NCBI GenBank assembly: GCA_949987705.1
Contig: OX465284.1
Span: 115,241,163 to 115,305,162, forward strand
Source of the DNA: Thereva unica
Taxonomy: Eukaryota; Arthropoda; Insecta; Diptera; Therevidae
Reading direction: 5' to 3'
DNA: 64,000 nt
Part shown: positions 11,801 to 21,900 of the stretch, piece by piece
Position numbering within the stretch: position 1 is the stretch's first letter
How the letters are laid out: each line of letters starts with the position of its first letter
Made by a program: the position numbers and the translations under genes
Notes under the pieces: generated by a model
The model's input: only the letters and a program-made list of their open reading frames with translations
Databases searched by the model: none
Told to the model about the DNA's origin: nothing

Positions 11801-13206
11801 TCATAGAGTATTATTTTCAATCCACATAACACCCAAAAGCATCCAGACTGATTTTCAATATCGAAAAGTCCAAATTTACCAAATCTACCAAATTTGGTCT
11901 AGTCAAGGTCACAACCCTAGACAAATTCTGGCCATATCTTATACTTGAACCAGTTTTTAACCAAATATTGTATAAACGTTTCTGTCATATTCATAATCAG
12001 CGCAGCTTCGTATCTTCTGGCTTTTTTACGTGTTAGCGGTGAGAATGTTTCATCAATCAAGCAGCAGCGTCTCACATGTGCTTGACTCACGACCCTGTAG
12101 ACACAATCGGGAGTACGCATTCAGATGGTAGCGACTGATTCCTATTCCTATGATTTCTATTCTTACTAAACTCACCAACTATTTTCCATGACTCTTGAGT
12201 CCAGATCAGCACAATCCATATAGGTATTATTTCGGCCTGGCATCATTGACAAGGATATCTCGAAGGGTTGCTCACCAAAGCCGAGACATTGATGTAGATA
12301 GATCCGAAATCTTCCACCTCTGCTTTCTTTGTGGGAAAGGTGGCTTCAACGAAGCTCACTAGCAAAATCACTGTCTAAATAAGTGTGGGTATGTATCTTC
12401 CATTCTCCCCTCGTGACCAGCTTGGGCCATTGGGTCATAGGGCTAGATCTCTAGCTTTCTCCTGGAATTCGTCTATCTGTTCCTTAGAGCTTCACACTAT
12501 TTAAGGTTTTAGTGGATGGATTTCGGCGCCACTTCCAAATTTTCTCCACCCTTATTCCGACCACTTCGTGTCCAATGCACCCTTGCGCTCTGCAAACCTT
12601 TGGAATTTAAAGAGGACATTCTACGCTTCCTTGTTTTCGTCCAGACATTGTAAGTAGAACTAGGAGAAGAAATAGGGGTATTCCATATATTATCCGTATG
12701 ATAATGTCCACCATTTATTGATGTGCTAGATACGGAGCACACCCGAAAAAGGGACCATCTCAGAATTGCAGAAAATGAGGCCGCTGGTACCATCTCGGAG
12801 AAGAACAAACCCCAGCAAAATTTTAATCAGTTGGTGAGAAGTGGAAATCGCTCCAGAACGCAAGGACAGTCACCTTCTCCACTAAAAGAGAGTGATCCCG
12901 CCAAAATAGCTCAGCGCCCACAAATAATAACCAAAAAGGAATAGCTCTTAAGATTAACCATAGTCGGGGAAGGTTCTACTTCAAGAGCCTAACAATCAGG
13001 TTCAACTGGTAACAGGCCAAAGAAGTAGTGAAGGATCATCTTCTAGTGGCACTAACCGATGCCAACTCTAGTACCGGCAGACCCCAAGGCCGACATCGAG
13101 GCCAAAATATAAACTCAATTTTGGACTAAGCCAGGCATAGATAAAGGTTTTCGAAACGCCTTCATATAACGAAGAGGCTGAATCTGATGGAGAGCTCAGT
13201 GGGCGC
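8891..13206. other. Intronic DNA without a recognisable gene
   Basis: About 9760-10650 is notably richer in G and C (C-rich and GGCC-containing runs) than its surroundings and shows no repeat family I recognise, so it could be host-specific intron or regulatory DNA. Around 11100-11200 there are CA-rich stretches. About 12120-13200 has short frames probably belonging to the retrotransposon relic that follows. Confidence 0.4.
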
Positions 13207-13560
13207 TTGAATGAACTAACAGTCTTCGAGGTTGAGAGGGAGTTTGCATCTACAAGCCCAGATGCAACGGTTGACAATGTAGCATCATGGCAGCAGGCGG
13301 CGGCCCGTACCGCCCTCCGGCTCCGCGAAGCGGGTTGCTGGGTCGAGAAGACCTATGGGCACAGTAATATACTGGGCTCTCCACCACAGGAAATGGTATC
13401 AGGGCCTACTAACTACATTAAATTTCGGCAGTGACCGTAATTTCCGGATCCCTATCATAGAGGGAATATTTCCTACCTGGCAAGGACCATGACGTTGTCT
13501 TGTTCACAGACGGATCCAAATCAGAGTCGGGTTTTCCAAATCACCAAAGGTTTTTACTAT
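13207..13560 (+). mobile_element. LOA/I-like non-LTR retrotransposon relic (connection region and RNase H start)
   Basis: The frame from 13207 contains ASWQQAAARTALRLREAG followed by GHSNILG, the pattern of the region between reverse transcriptase and RNase H in LOA-like elements. After a frameshift, the + strand at 13491-13520 reads DVVLFTDGSK. FTDGSK at 13503-13520 holds the first catalytic aspartate of RNase H. The copy is interrupted by stops and ends soon after. Confidence 0.75.
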
Positions 13561-13683
13561 CTAGCTTTCCCATCCAATACGCCCTACTCTAAAGGAATTC
13601 TCCAGCCGAGTCTCCTTGATTCATCCAAGATAGACACCTTGCATACCAAAATCTACCAAGCTTGACTCGACTCCTGATACGTC

Positions 13684-13893
13684 CAGGAGCGGCGCTTTCA
13701 TAGGTGCATATGGTGCACTTGCACCGGGCGCAATGGAAGCTAGCGTATATTCAGAAATTAAAAATTTTAAATCTTAAAAACAAAATTGAAAAAGTGTTTT
13801 CTTTTTTCTATCGTTTTTCATTGTCCTTGAGTGCAATCAAAAAATAAACAAGTGATGGGGCGCAATATAGCATACTGCACCGGGCGCAAAAAA
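13684..13893. mobile_element. Internally deleted hAT relative of the 5197-6260 element
   Basis: The left end CAGGAGCGGCGCTTTCATAGG and the following 'gtgcacttgcaccgggcgcaat'-type block match the left end of the 1064-bp hAT. The right part, with 'cattgtcctt' and the gcgcaatat...caccgggcgcaaaaaa block, matches that element's right end. About 850 bp of the interior are absent. The last 10-15 bp with the right terminal repeat are missing and no flanking 8-bp duplication can be found, so it is a truncated MITE-like copy. Confidence 0.75.
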
Positions 13894-15976
13894 CAATCTA
13901 TGACAATCAAATCTACAGTAAATCTCTCAATATGTAGTTTATAGCCTTAGTACCCAAATAGTGATGCTATACAGGACCTTGACATCAATCACACATAAAA
14001 AAGGACGACGACGAACAAAAAACAAAAAAAAATGATGAAAGTGTGTATGTATATAAAATTGCAGCAGTTGGGTGTCATAAAAGGCAATCAAAGTCCACTA
14101 GAATTAGACTAAGTTAAAAGCATGTCTCCTCGTAAATTTTTTACTATGTTGCCCCAATTTAAAAAAGTAAAACTTCCGGAAAAAAGCCCAAAGCTCGTGA
14201 ATAAATCATCAACACGACTTGGCATTACTGCGCCTTGAGTATGCATAATGCCTAGGATCCGGAGGGATGTGTAAGAGCTCGCTTAAAAATTTATACGAAT
14301 CCTGGAGATGGTTGGTGGTAGTCAAAGGATATTACGAAGGTGCTAGCAGAGTGGTTTGGAAAAAAATCAGCGGCGAATGCCATCAGCCTTACGAAATCCA
14401 CCCCCCCCCCCTCCGCCAGAAAAATAATACGAAATAAAAAAACATGGAAGAAGAAGAAAAGTAAAAAAAGAATCCTTGAAAGCTTCACTTGATGAGACGG
14501 ATCCTCATGGGCATGGAATTCGAATAGGGCGGGAATGTAAAGTGTATTATAAAGGACCACGAATGGGTTTTTTTTGTGTATTTCCTCCTTTTCACGCAAA
14601 CATTCTGTTACTGGGGATTTTTCGGAGGGGATTGGGGTGGTGATAAGGGGTGAATTGCAGTTTTATCGGAATCCATCCTTCGGGAATTGATGAGGAGAAC
14701 TGGGTGTGATTCTATTCCGCCGATTACAAATCCCAGAAATGTTATCCTCATTTTCATTCCCCGGTTTTATTTGCCTCCGCTTTACACACATACAGATACT
14801 CATGCAGCCACCCAAAAAGTACTTGACATACAAATGCGGAAAGGATTTGAAGTACTTGAAAGCGGGGGAGCACATTAGAACTCGCTTAACTACGGAATAA
14901 GGAGCTATGAGTGTGTAATCCAGAAGTTGGTACGTGAAACGATTCCTCAAATCTACATCCATTTATGAGCTATGCTCTGAGATATGCTCCCATCATTCGG
15001 CTCCCATCGCAGCGGCATACACCCCATCGCACACACCTCCTTCGAACAACACACATTCTGCGAATATTTTTAGGGTTAAAATGGTCTACAGGGAGAAAGT
15101 TTTGCACTCAATTTATCATCGATGAATTATTTAATGGGATAGTGACCAAAGATTCCCCAAAATGATTAAGTGTGCCACTTAACCCTTATCAAAAACTCAA
15201 GGGCCAATGGTGCCTATGTAATTAAGATGGTTGTCCTGATAAATTTACGGCCGTACAACAAAAGCGTTCAAGTTAATTACCGATAAGAGATGTCTAGCAA
15301 GATTTTCTAATAATGCCCGGCCCTCGAATCTGGCCGCCTCTGAATGCACGATGACAAGATAACTACCTACGTTAAATGGTCAAAGTCGAGATTTTTGCCG
15401 AACGCAGAAAGTTTCATTTTTTTGGGGGACCAATGTTTTTCTCGCTTGTCGGGGGTAAGTTTTTTTGTTTTCCTTAAGGGGAAATAATTTATTAGATTTT
15501 CCATTTCTTCTAGAGGGGATGTTAATTTATAGTCCACCAACTGAGGATGATACTGTCAGTTTGGTTCAATTTGATGTACGTTTCTGGCGAAGCCAATCTA
15601 ACCTAAAATGTGAACGAACCAAACATATTTTTGGGTCTCAGGATTTCGTAAACTGTAGATTTCTTCATACATTCCTTCAAACTCCTCGTTTATTCTTATG
15701 CGTCATTCGTTTAAGTTTATCCTAGATCAACTATTTGTCATAAAATTTCTGTTTGAAGATTTTAAGCAACCTTTGGTCAAATCTATTGATTGGCAGATTC
15801 AAAGCTTGAATAAAGAAGAGGGTATATAAGGACAATCTAGTTTGGCCTATGCTAGGCTGTGCATGTTTTTTTAAACTGTGTCAACATTGGCACGTCAGAG
15901 GGGACAAAGTTGACTTTGACGATGGCTAATGAGTGAGACAGTAGTCAATCTGGTCACCAAAACGTCCGTTGAAAAT
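13894..15976. other. Intronic DNA without a recognisable gene
   Basis: The block contains an 11-C run at 14401-14411 and assorted short frames without domains. Nothing else stands out. Confidence 0.4.
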
Positions 15977-15979
15977 TAG

Positions 15980-17563
15980 GAAACAAGATCAAGTTATCTT
16001 ATTCTCGAAGAACTTCAAAATAAACAAGTTCTCCAAGAACTTCAAAATGAATTAGTTCTCAAAGAATTTCAAAATGAATTAGTTCTCCAAGAATTTCAAA
16101 ATGAATCAGTTCTCCAAGAACTTCAAAGTGAATTAGTTCTCCAAGAACTTCAAAATGAATCAGTTCTCCAAGAACTTCAAAATGAATTAGTTCTTCAAGA
16201 ATTTCAAAATGAAGCAGTTCTCCAAGAACTTCAAAGTGAATTAGTTTTCGAAGAACTTCAAAGTGAATTAGTTCTCCAAGAACTTCAAAATGAATTAGTT
16301 CTCCAAGAATTTCAAAATGAATCAGTTTTCCAAGAACTTCAAAGTGAATTAGTTTTCCAAGAACTTCAAAGTGAATTAGTTCTCCAAGTACTTCAAAATG
16401 AATTAGTTCTCCAAGAATTTCAAAATAAATTAGTTCTCCAAGAACTTCAAAGTGAATTAGTTCTCCAAGAACTTCAAAATGAATCAGTTCTCCAAGAACT
16501 TCAAAATGAATTAGTTCTCCAAGAATTTCAAAATGAATCAGTTCTCCAAGAACTTCAAAATGAATTAGTTCTCCAAGAATTTCAAAATGAATCAGTTCTC
16601 CAAGAACTTCAAAGTGAATTAGTTTTCCAAGAACTTCAAAGTGAATTAGTTCTCCAAGAATTTCAAAATGAATCAGTTCTCCAAGAACTTCAAAGTGAAT
16701 TAGTTTTCCAAGAACTTCAAAGTGAATTAGTTCTCCAAGAACTTCAAAATGAATCAGTTCTCCAAGAACTTCAAAATGAATCAGTTCTCCAAGAACTTCA
16801 AAATGAATTAGTTCTCCAAGAATTTCAAAATGAAGCAGTTCTCCAAGAACTTCAAAGTGAATTAGTTTTCGAAGAACTTCAAAGTGAATTAGTTCTCCAA
16901 GAACTTCAAAATGAATTAGTTCTCCAAGAATTTCAAAGTGAATTAGTTCTCCAAGAACTTCAAAATGAATTAGTTCTCCAAGAATTTCAAAATGAATCAG
17001 TTTTCCAAGAACTTCAAAGTGAATTAGTTTTCCAAGAACTTCAAAGTGAATTAGTTCTCCAAGTACTTCAAAATGAATTAGTTCTCCAAGAATTTCAAAA
17101 TAAATTAGTTCTCCAAGAACTTCAAAGTGAATTAGTTCTCCAAGAACTTCAAAATGAATCAGTTCTCCAAGAACTTCAAAATGAATTAGTTCTCCAAGAA
17201 TTTCAAAATGAATCAGTTCTCCAAGAACTTCAAAGTGAATTAGTTTTCCAAGAACTTCAAAGTGAATTAGTTCTCCAAGAACTTCAAAATGAATTAGTTC
17301 TCCAAGAATTTCAAAATGAATCAGTTCTCCAAGAACTTCAAAGTGAATTAGTTTTCCAAGAACTTCAAAGTGAATTAGTTCTCCAAGAATTTCAAAATGA
17401 ATCAGTTCTCCAAGAACTTCAAAGTGAATTAGTTTTCCAAGAACTTCAAAGTGAATTAGTTCTCCAAGAACTTCAAAATGAATCAGTTCTCCAAGAACTT
17501 CAAAATGTATCAGTTTTCCAAGAACTTCAAGAAGAAGAACGACAAAAACAGCAGGTTTTATAA
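15980..17563 (+). other. Start-less open frame through the minisatellite, + strand
   Basis: After a TAG at 15977-15979 this frame is open for 527 codons to TAA at 17561-17563. It reads a nine-residue repeat of the type VLQELQNEL and ends with a charged tail, QELQEEERQKQQVL. It contains no ATG, GTG, TTG or CTG start, so it could be translated only as an internal exon. Common unit variants change the amino acid on this strand (L/F, N/S, L/S, Q/E). The repeat would be glutamine, glutamate and leucine rich and possibly helical, but its nine-residue period is not a heptad. Most likely it is a by-product of the 27-bp period. Confidence 0.35.
16001..17530. repeat. 27-bp minisatellite, about 57 tandem units
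   Basis: The unit is close to gttctccaagaacttcaaa plus rtgaatta, repeated head to tail without interruption for 1530 bp. Variation is limited to a few positions (ctt/ttt, aat/agt, tta/tca, ctcc/ttcc/ttcg). Rare markers reveal a second-tier duplication. A 'gaagcagtt' variant is at 16211 and again at 16832 (621 bp = 23 units). A 'caagtac' variant near 16381 and a 'aaataaat' variant at 16426 recur 675 bp later (25 units). Each unit holds the palindrome GTTCT-CCA-AGAAC. Because 27 is a multiple of three, one frame on each strand stays open. Confidence 0.95.
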
Positions 17564-17645
17564 CTGACATGTACGATCCTAGGCACGATCGGGTTTCATT
17601 TGCCTTCTTAGTACCTAGCAAAGTACTCAGAGCGTCAAGTTCCAT
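16059..17645 (-). CDS. Open frame of nine-residue repeats on the minus strand; doubtful gene
   Basis: From an ATG at 17645 the frame runs 528 codons to TGA at 16059-16061. A short unique N-terminus (MELDALSTLLGTKK..., then a hydrophobic VIKPAVFVVLLL) is followed by more than 50 copies of a unit such as EVLGELIHF. Frequent unit variants are synonymous on this strand (CTA/CTG Leu, CAC/CAT His) or conservative (Val/Ile). The glutamate/lysine changes are not. The stop arises from one C-to-A change in the third unit from the array edge. No domain, no splice context and no relation to known proteins is seen. A non-coding satellite is the simpler reading. Confidence 0.2.
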   Translation of the reverse strand: MELDALSTLLGTKKANETRSCLGSYMSVIKPAVFVVLLLEVLGKLIHFEVLGELIHFEVLGELIHFEVLGKLIHFEVLGELIHFEILGELIHFEVLGKLIHFEVLGELIHFEILGELIHFEVLGELIHFEVLGKLIHFEVLGELIHFEILGELIHFEVLGELIHFEVLGELIHFEVLGELIYFEILGELIHFEVLGELIHFEVLGKLIHFEVLGKLIHFEILGELIHFEVLGELIHFEILGELIHFEVLGELIHFEVLRKLIHFEVLGELLHFEILGELIHFEVLGELIHFEVLGELIHFEVLGELIHFEVLGKLIHFEVLGELIHFEILGELIHFEVLGKLIHFEVLGELIHFEILGELIHFEVLGELIHFEILGELIHFEVLGELIHFEVLGELIHFEVLGELIYFEILGELIHFEVLGELIHFEVLGKLIHFEVLGKLIHFEILGELIHFEVLGELIHFEVLRKLIHFEVLGELLHFEILEELIHFEVLGELIHFEVLGELIHFEVLGELIHFEILGELIHFEIL

Positions 17646-19118
17646 TGTACGAGTATGCTGCAAACTTCCGACAACTATTTAAAAGATTGGTGAACAGCTC
17701 CACTGATATCTCCCCCAGCCCCACAACATCATTTAAGGGTTAAGAACCCAAAAAACCAACCTAAACCACCAAAAAACCTCTCCTCTTAAGCATTGCCAGA
17801 TACACAAAAACACCAAAATGAATATGACATGAACACACTAGGGCTTTTGTAAAGTGGTGCTCATCACAATAACCCCACCTTTCACTCGTCGGCTAAGATC
17901 CACAAGCCACGTACTTGAACCGACAACGCCAAAAATACCATACAAGGTATGTAGTTAGTTGCGCTCCCTTTAGAATTTGCCTCTCTGCACCACACTAAAT
18001 CTATATACATCCAGGCTCCCACACCAGGAAGCTATTTTGACATCAATTTTCCTGCTTGATTGCTATATAGTAGCATAAAGTTTATTTTACGAACATGCAT
18101 CCTGTAAAGTAATTTTATTACCTCACCCCTCCCCCCACCACACCGCACAGGAGCAGCAACTTACTAGGATTTTTATCTTTCCACCACCGGTTATTTTCAT
18201 AGAAGAGAAGAAAAAAAAAATATTTTCGCTAGTCACTTTCCAGGATATTTTCCACTAACACAAATATATTTATTGTATGTAAACTTTCCTAGAGCAGAAC
18301 TTTTATCCTTTTTTTTGTAAATATAGATCCTTGTTTCTTTCGGTTGCTTCTTCCATATTTTTTAACCGTGCACAAGTGTGTGTGTTTGTTATTTAAGATA
18401 TGTACGAGGAGGGTATATTAGAAGTGCACTTACTGAGTTATAGTTAACAAAAAAAAACTTTCTTCTAATTAAGGAAAATTTCTTGTTGTAGGATAACCCT
18501 TGGGAAGAACATAAAAAATGCTTTAAAAAAGAAAATGAATAATAAACAACAAAAAAAGTTCAATTAAAGTTTTATTTTCTGTTTTTTGCCAGGAACTAGA
18601 AACAAAGATGCACATTAAGGGAAGTAATGAAGGAGAAATTTGTTTGTGAATAGTGGACGATCGTAATTTGGTTCAGTTGAACAATTGTTATTATTATTAA
18701 CCCAAATTTGGGGGTTGTTAAAGTTTTATCAAGATTCTTGTCCCTAGTCGAAGAAGTTTTTATTTTAGTTACAGTGTAGTTGTGGAGTCCTGATAAATAT
18801 AATCAAATACATTAATGTGTTTCATTGTGATTAAAGGACACTCGTGGATTGTTTGTTTCAGCTGAAATGACACAGGATTGAAGTTTTGTAGTATTATAAA
18901 AATATAAAATATTTAAGTAATCAGCGAAGGATGACACTATGGTGTTATCGAATGCGATGTTATGCACAGAATTTCTTAAAGCCGCATCATCATGACATCA
19001 TAACAATTTGGACCTAGCAGATAACCTACGCAGTCTCATTTTGACTCCAAAAAAGGCTTTTTTAGGCAACTTTCCTTCTTTTGCTGTAAAACCTGGGAAA
19101 ATTTCAAAAATGCCAACA
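17564..19118. other. Intronic DNA without a recognisable gene
   Basis: The block has AT-rich stretches with several poly-A/T runs and no coding or repeat signal I can name. Confidence 0.45.
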
Positions 19119-19373
19119 ATCACATTACATCCATGTATTTACCCATTCGACAATTGAGGCCACTGCACTATAAGTCGAGTCGTGTGACGTGACATGTGGT
19201 TTGAGTTGAAGAAAGTAAGCTTGATTTCCTCTTTCTAGCCCCTGCGCTGAAAGTAGTAACTCGACTGAAACGTCACTTTTTTGAAACTCAAACCACTTGT
19301 CACGCCACATGACTCGACTTACAGTGCAGCGGCCTCAATTGTCGAATGGGTAAATACATGGATGTCATGTGAT
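19119..19373. mobile_element. Foldback element or MITE with arms of about 85 bp
   Basis: The sequence from about 19119 to 19207 (including catccatgtatttacccatt) returns as its reverse complement from about 19285 to 19373 with few mismatches, around a spacer of about 78 bp. It would form a long, strong hairpin. The 61-codon frame across it is a by-product. The superfamily is not determined, since no clear target duplication could be fixed at the outer ends. It lies only 33 bp from the next transposon. Confidence 0.85.
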
Positions 19374-19414
19374 GCTTTGGTTATACTTTAGCACCAGGGC
19401 TGGATTGTGTAATC

Positions 19415-20247
19415 CAATGATTCCCAAAGTGGGTTTCGCGGAACCTTAAGGTTCCACGAAAAAAATTTAGGGTTCCGTATCACCAGCGCCGAAACGCAAA
19501 ATACATTCGCAGACTCGCCGGCCGTTTAACGCGTTCTTGCTAATCAGAAAGTGCGAGTGGCCCTTCTTCCTTGAAATTTGGTCTACGTCACGCCGCGTAA
19601 CATTTTGGCCGTCATTCCACATTTCCATGTCGAGGGGTGGTGAAGAAAATGGTAATCCGCCCTCTTGAGATGGCCGACATGGACCAAACGATATATTGAG
19701 TATACTATATTGCTTATGGTGTTCTGCTTATCATACCCTTTCATTTGATACCCATGTCGAAGGGGTTTTGAAGAATATTTCAATCCGCCCTCCTGAGACT
19801 GCCACCATGGATCTAAAGGCATATTGAGTATACCATATTGCATTGTCATCGGAGCTAAAGCTGTATGCAAAATTTCAACATGATAGGATATCCGGAAGTA
19901 TTTGAAAAATTGATTGCAAAATTTGTTGCTTGAAGAACACAGTAATCCGTCCTCTTGAGACGGCCGCCATGGATCTAACGGTATAATGAGTATACCACAT
20001 TGCATTGTCATCGGAGCTGAAGTTGTATGCAAAATTTCGGGATGATAGGGTAACCGAAAGTATTCAAAAATCGATTGCAACATAACCGGACAAACAGACA
20101 GACAAGAAAGGGAGCGTTTTAAAATATATTAAAGGATAAATATATACTACATATATCATATATTATTTTATTTTTTCATCGTTGGGTTCCGCCAAATTTT
20201 ATAGATTGTAGAAAGGTTCCGTACGAAATAAAGTTTGGGAACTACTG
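19415..20247. mobile_element. Non-autonomous hAT-type transposon, 833 bp
   Basis: The left end CAATGATTCCCAAAG and the reverse complement of the right end, CAGTAGTTCCCAAAC, form terminal inverted repeats. They are followed by further matching GGAACC blocks. A perfect 8-bp duplication, gtgtaatc, flanks it at 19407-19414 and 20248-20255, as expected for hAT. The interior has three degenerate direct units starting near 19657, 19785 and 19947, each with a ccgyccctc-like start and a 'ttgagtata' core. No transposase frame exists. The 166-codon minus-strand frame is only a by-product of these units. Confidence 0.88.
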
Positions 20248-20255
20248 GTGTAATC

Positions 20256-20969
20256 CATAGGCATCTCTAAACATCTTTCATTGATGGTTTGACATTCTCA
20301 AACTTCCACATAAGGTCTGGTCTTTTGCTCGACATATGGTTATAAGTTTCTTGATCTTCGACATATAGTCTAAAGTTGCTATGGTAAAACCCGCCCTAAT
20401 CCATCTTTGAAATTAGAACGAGTTAGGCCAAATCAATATTGCTGTGCAAGTTTTTTCTTTTGTGGCTGTTAAGCACTGAGCAGTTATACACTTTATACTA
20501 TCAGTCCGTCACGTGGTTGGTCACGTCCTAGTTCAGCGTCTAGTAGCAAGCTAAGCTCAAAGGAGATACATATTTAGGCTTAACAGGATGTTTAGGTTGA
20601 TGTCGATAGATCCTGAATTTGAGTTTTTGGTTGCTGTATGTGTCCGGAAATACCGACTGTGAAGGATTGTTCCATAATCGAGTTGTTCGATTTGTTAACC
20701 AGTTCGTTGACTGAAAAAGAAGGCTGTAAGGGATGTATGGGAGTAAATCTAGCGGTAAAACAGTATCGATCCGTGAATGGAATACACACATTAATGTCCA
20801 GGACAAGATCGTCCAAGTAACTGCTTGCTTTGATAAGCTTTAGAGTAAGCTCCTCGGCCTAGGAGACTGTCAGACTATGCAGGATCTTCTGCAAGGAACC
20901 CTTCAGTCCGTTCTTGATTAAAAATGTGATTGACGCTCGGACAGCATGTTAAGCGGAGTCCTTAGAGCT
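20256..20969. other. Intronic DNA leading into a retrotransposon relic
   Basis: No gene is recognised. The part after about 20800 probably already belongs to the retrotransposon relic that follows. Confidence 0.35.
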
Positions 20970-21900
20970 ACAAATGAATACATACTTCCCAAATGAAATT
21001 ATAAGAAAGAAGTCTAAGCTTCAGGGAATGGGAAGAGACCCTTTTGGGATAAGCTTTGTTCTCACAAAGAAGAAGATTGTTTGGGCGATTGATAGCTTCT
21101 CTTCTTTTAAAGTACCCGAGTCAGACGGCATACTACCAGTTATTATGCAGAGATTACCCTAGTTAGTAATGCTATAACTGGGGATCATGTTAACAATCTG
21201 CATGGTGGCTCAGTTTCATCCCCGCGAGTTCAAAAGTAGCACGAGTCGTCTTCATTCCAAAACAGAAGAGACCAAAAATCCGCTAAGGACTGCTAGCTCG
21301 ATTAACCTAGCATCCTTCGTGCTCAATAAACAGTAAAGGATGTGGGAATAAGCCGATCGAACTAGTCTTGTAGTGCCGGAAAAAATGGATATGAAGGCAG
21401 GTTCGCTCTATCAAATATCGTATGTTAGTGTTACGCCTAGGAGGTTAAACCAACCATCAATTTTAGTTCGTTCACTGAAATAGAAGGCAGATTGCTGTGC
21501 ATATTAGACTTTTGGGGATATGATAGTATGTCGCTTTGGATGCATTGAGTTCGGCTTGGATGCGGTTCCAAACAGGAAATAGATCAAAAGTTGAATGAAT
21601 CGTTATCTTGGAATGTATTGTCAAGCAGAGCCTACGGGGTCTGGACCAATTATAATTTGGTTTGTGACCGTCAACGTACCCTTGGTGAGTTGAGCGTTCT
21701 CGCTGTACCCTGAATTAGCCTAAATTACTTATTGAAGGAGGAAGAGCGGAGGGGTTCAACTGCTTATGCAGTGCATTGAGGAGAATGAGTATGCTCTTCA
21801 CGTTCTCTTTGATTGCCCCGCGTTGTTGCTCGACGATATGCTACTCGAACCGTAAATTCTAAGTGACAACCTACGAGGCAGACTGTTGGACCTGCTCAAG
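20970..21900 (+). mobile_element. LOA/I-like retrotransposon relic (N-terminal reverse transcriptase)
   Basis: The frame at 20974-21162 contains VWAIDSFSSFKVPESDGILP, which matches the 'W-A-I-x-S-F-x-P-F-K-S-P-G-x-D-G-I' region that opens the reverse transcriptase of LOA-like elements. Downstream, about 21200-21330 retains a disordered version of the next conserved block (VVFIPK-like, then N-L-A-S-F-V-L). Stops and frameshifts are frequent, and later parts to about 21900 are barely readable. Confidence 0.65.

Noticed and set aside
16001..17530. A CRISPR array or a heat-shock element cluster
   Set aside because: There are no unique spacers between units, and the TTC/GAA spacing does not match the alternating 5-bp heat-shock pattern.
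19125..19310. 61-codon minus-strand frame
   Set aside because: It runs across the arms and spacer of the foldback element.
19583..20083. 166-codon minus-strand frame
   Set aside because: It lies wholly inside the hAT element at 19415-20247 and is explained by that element's internal repeated units.
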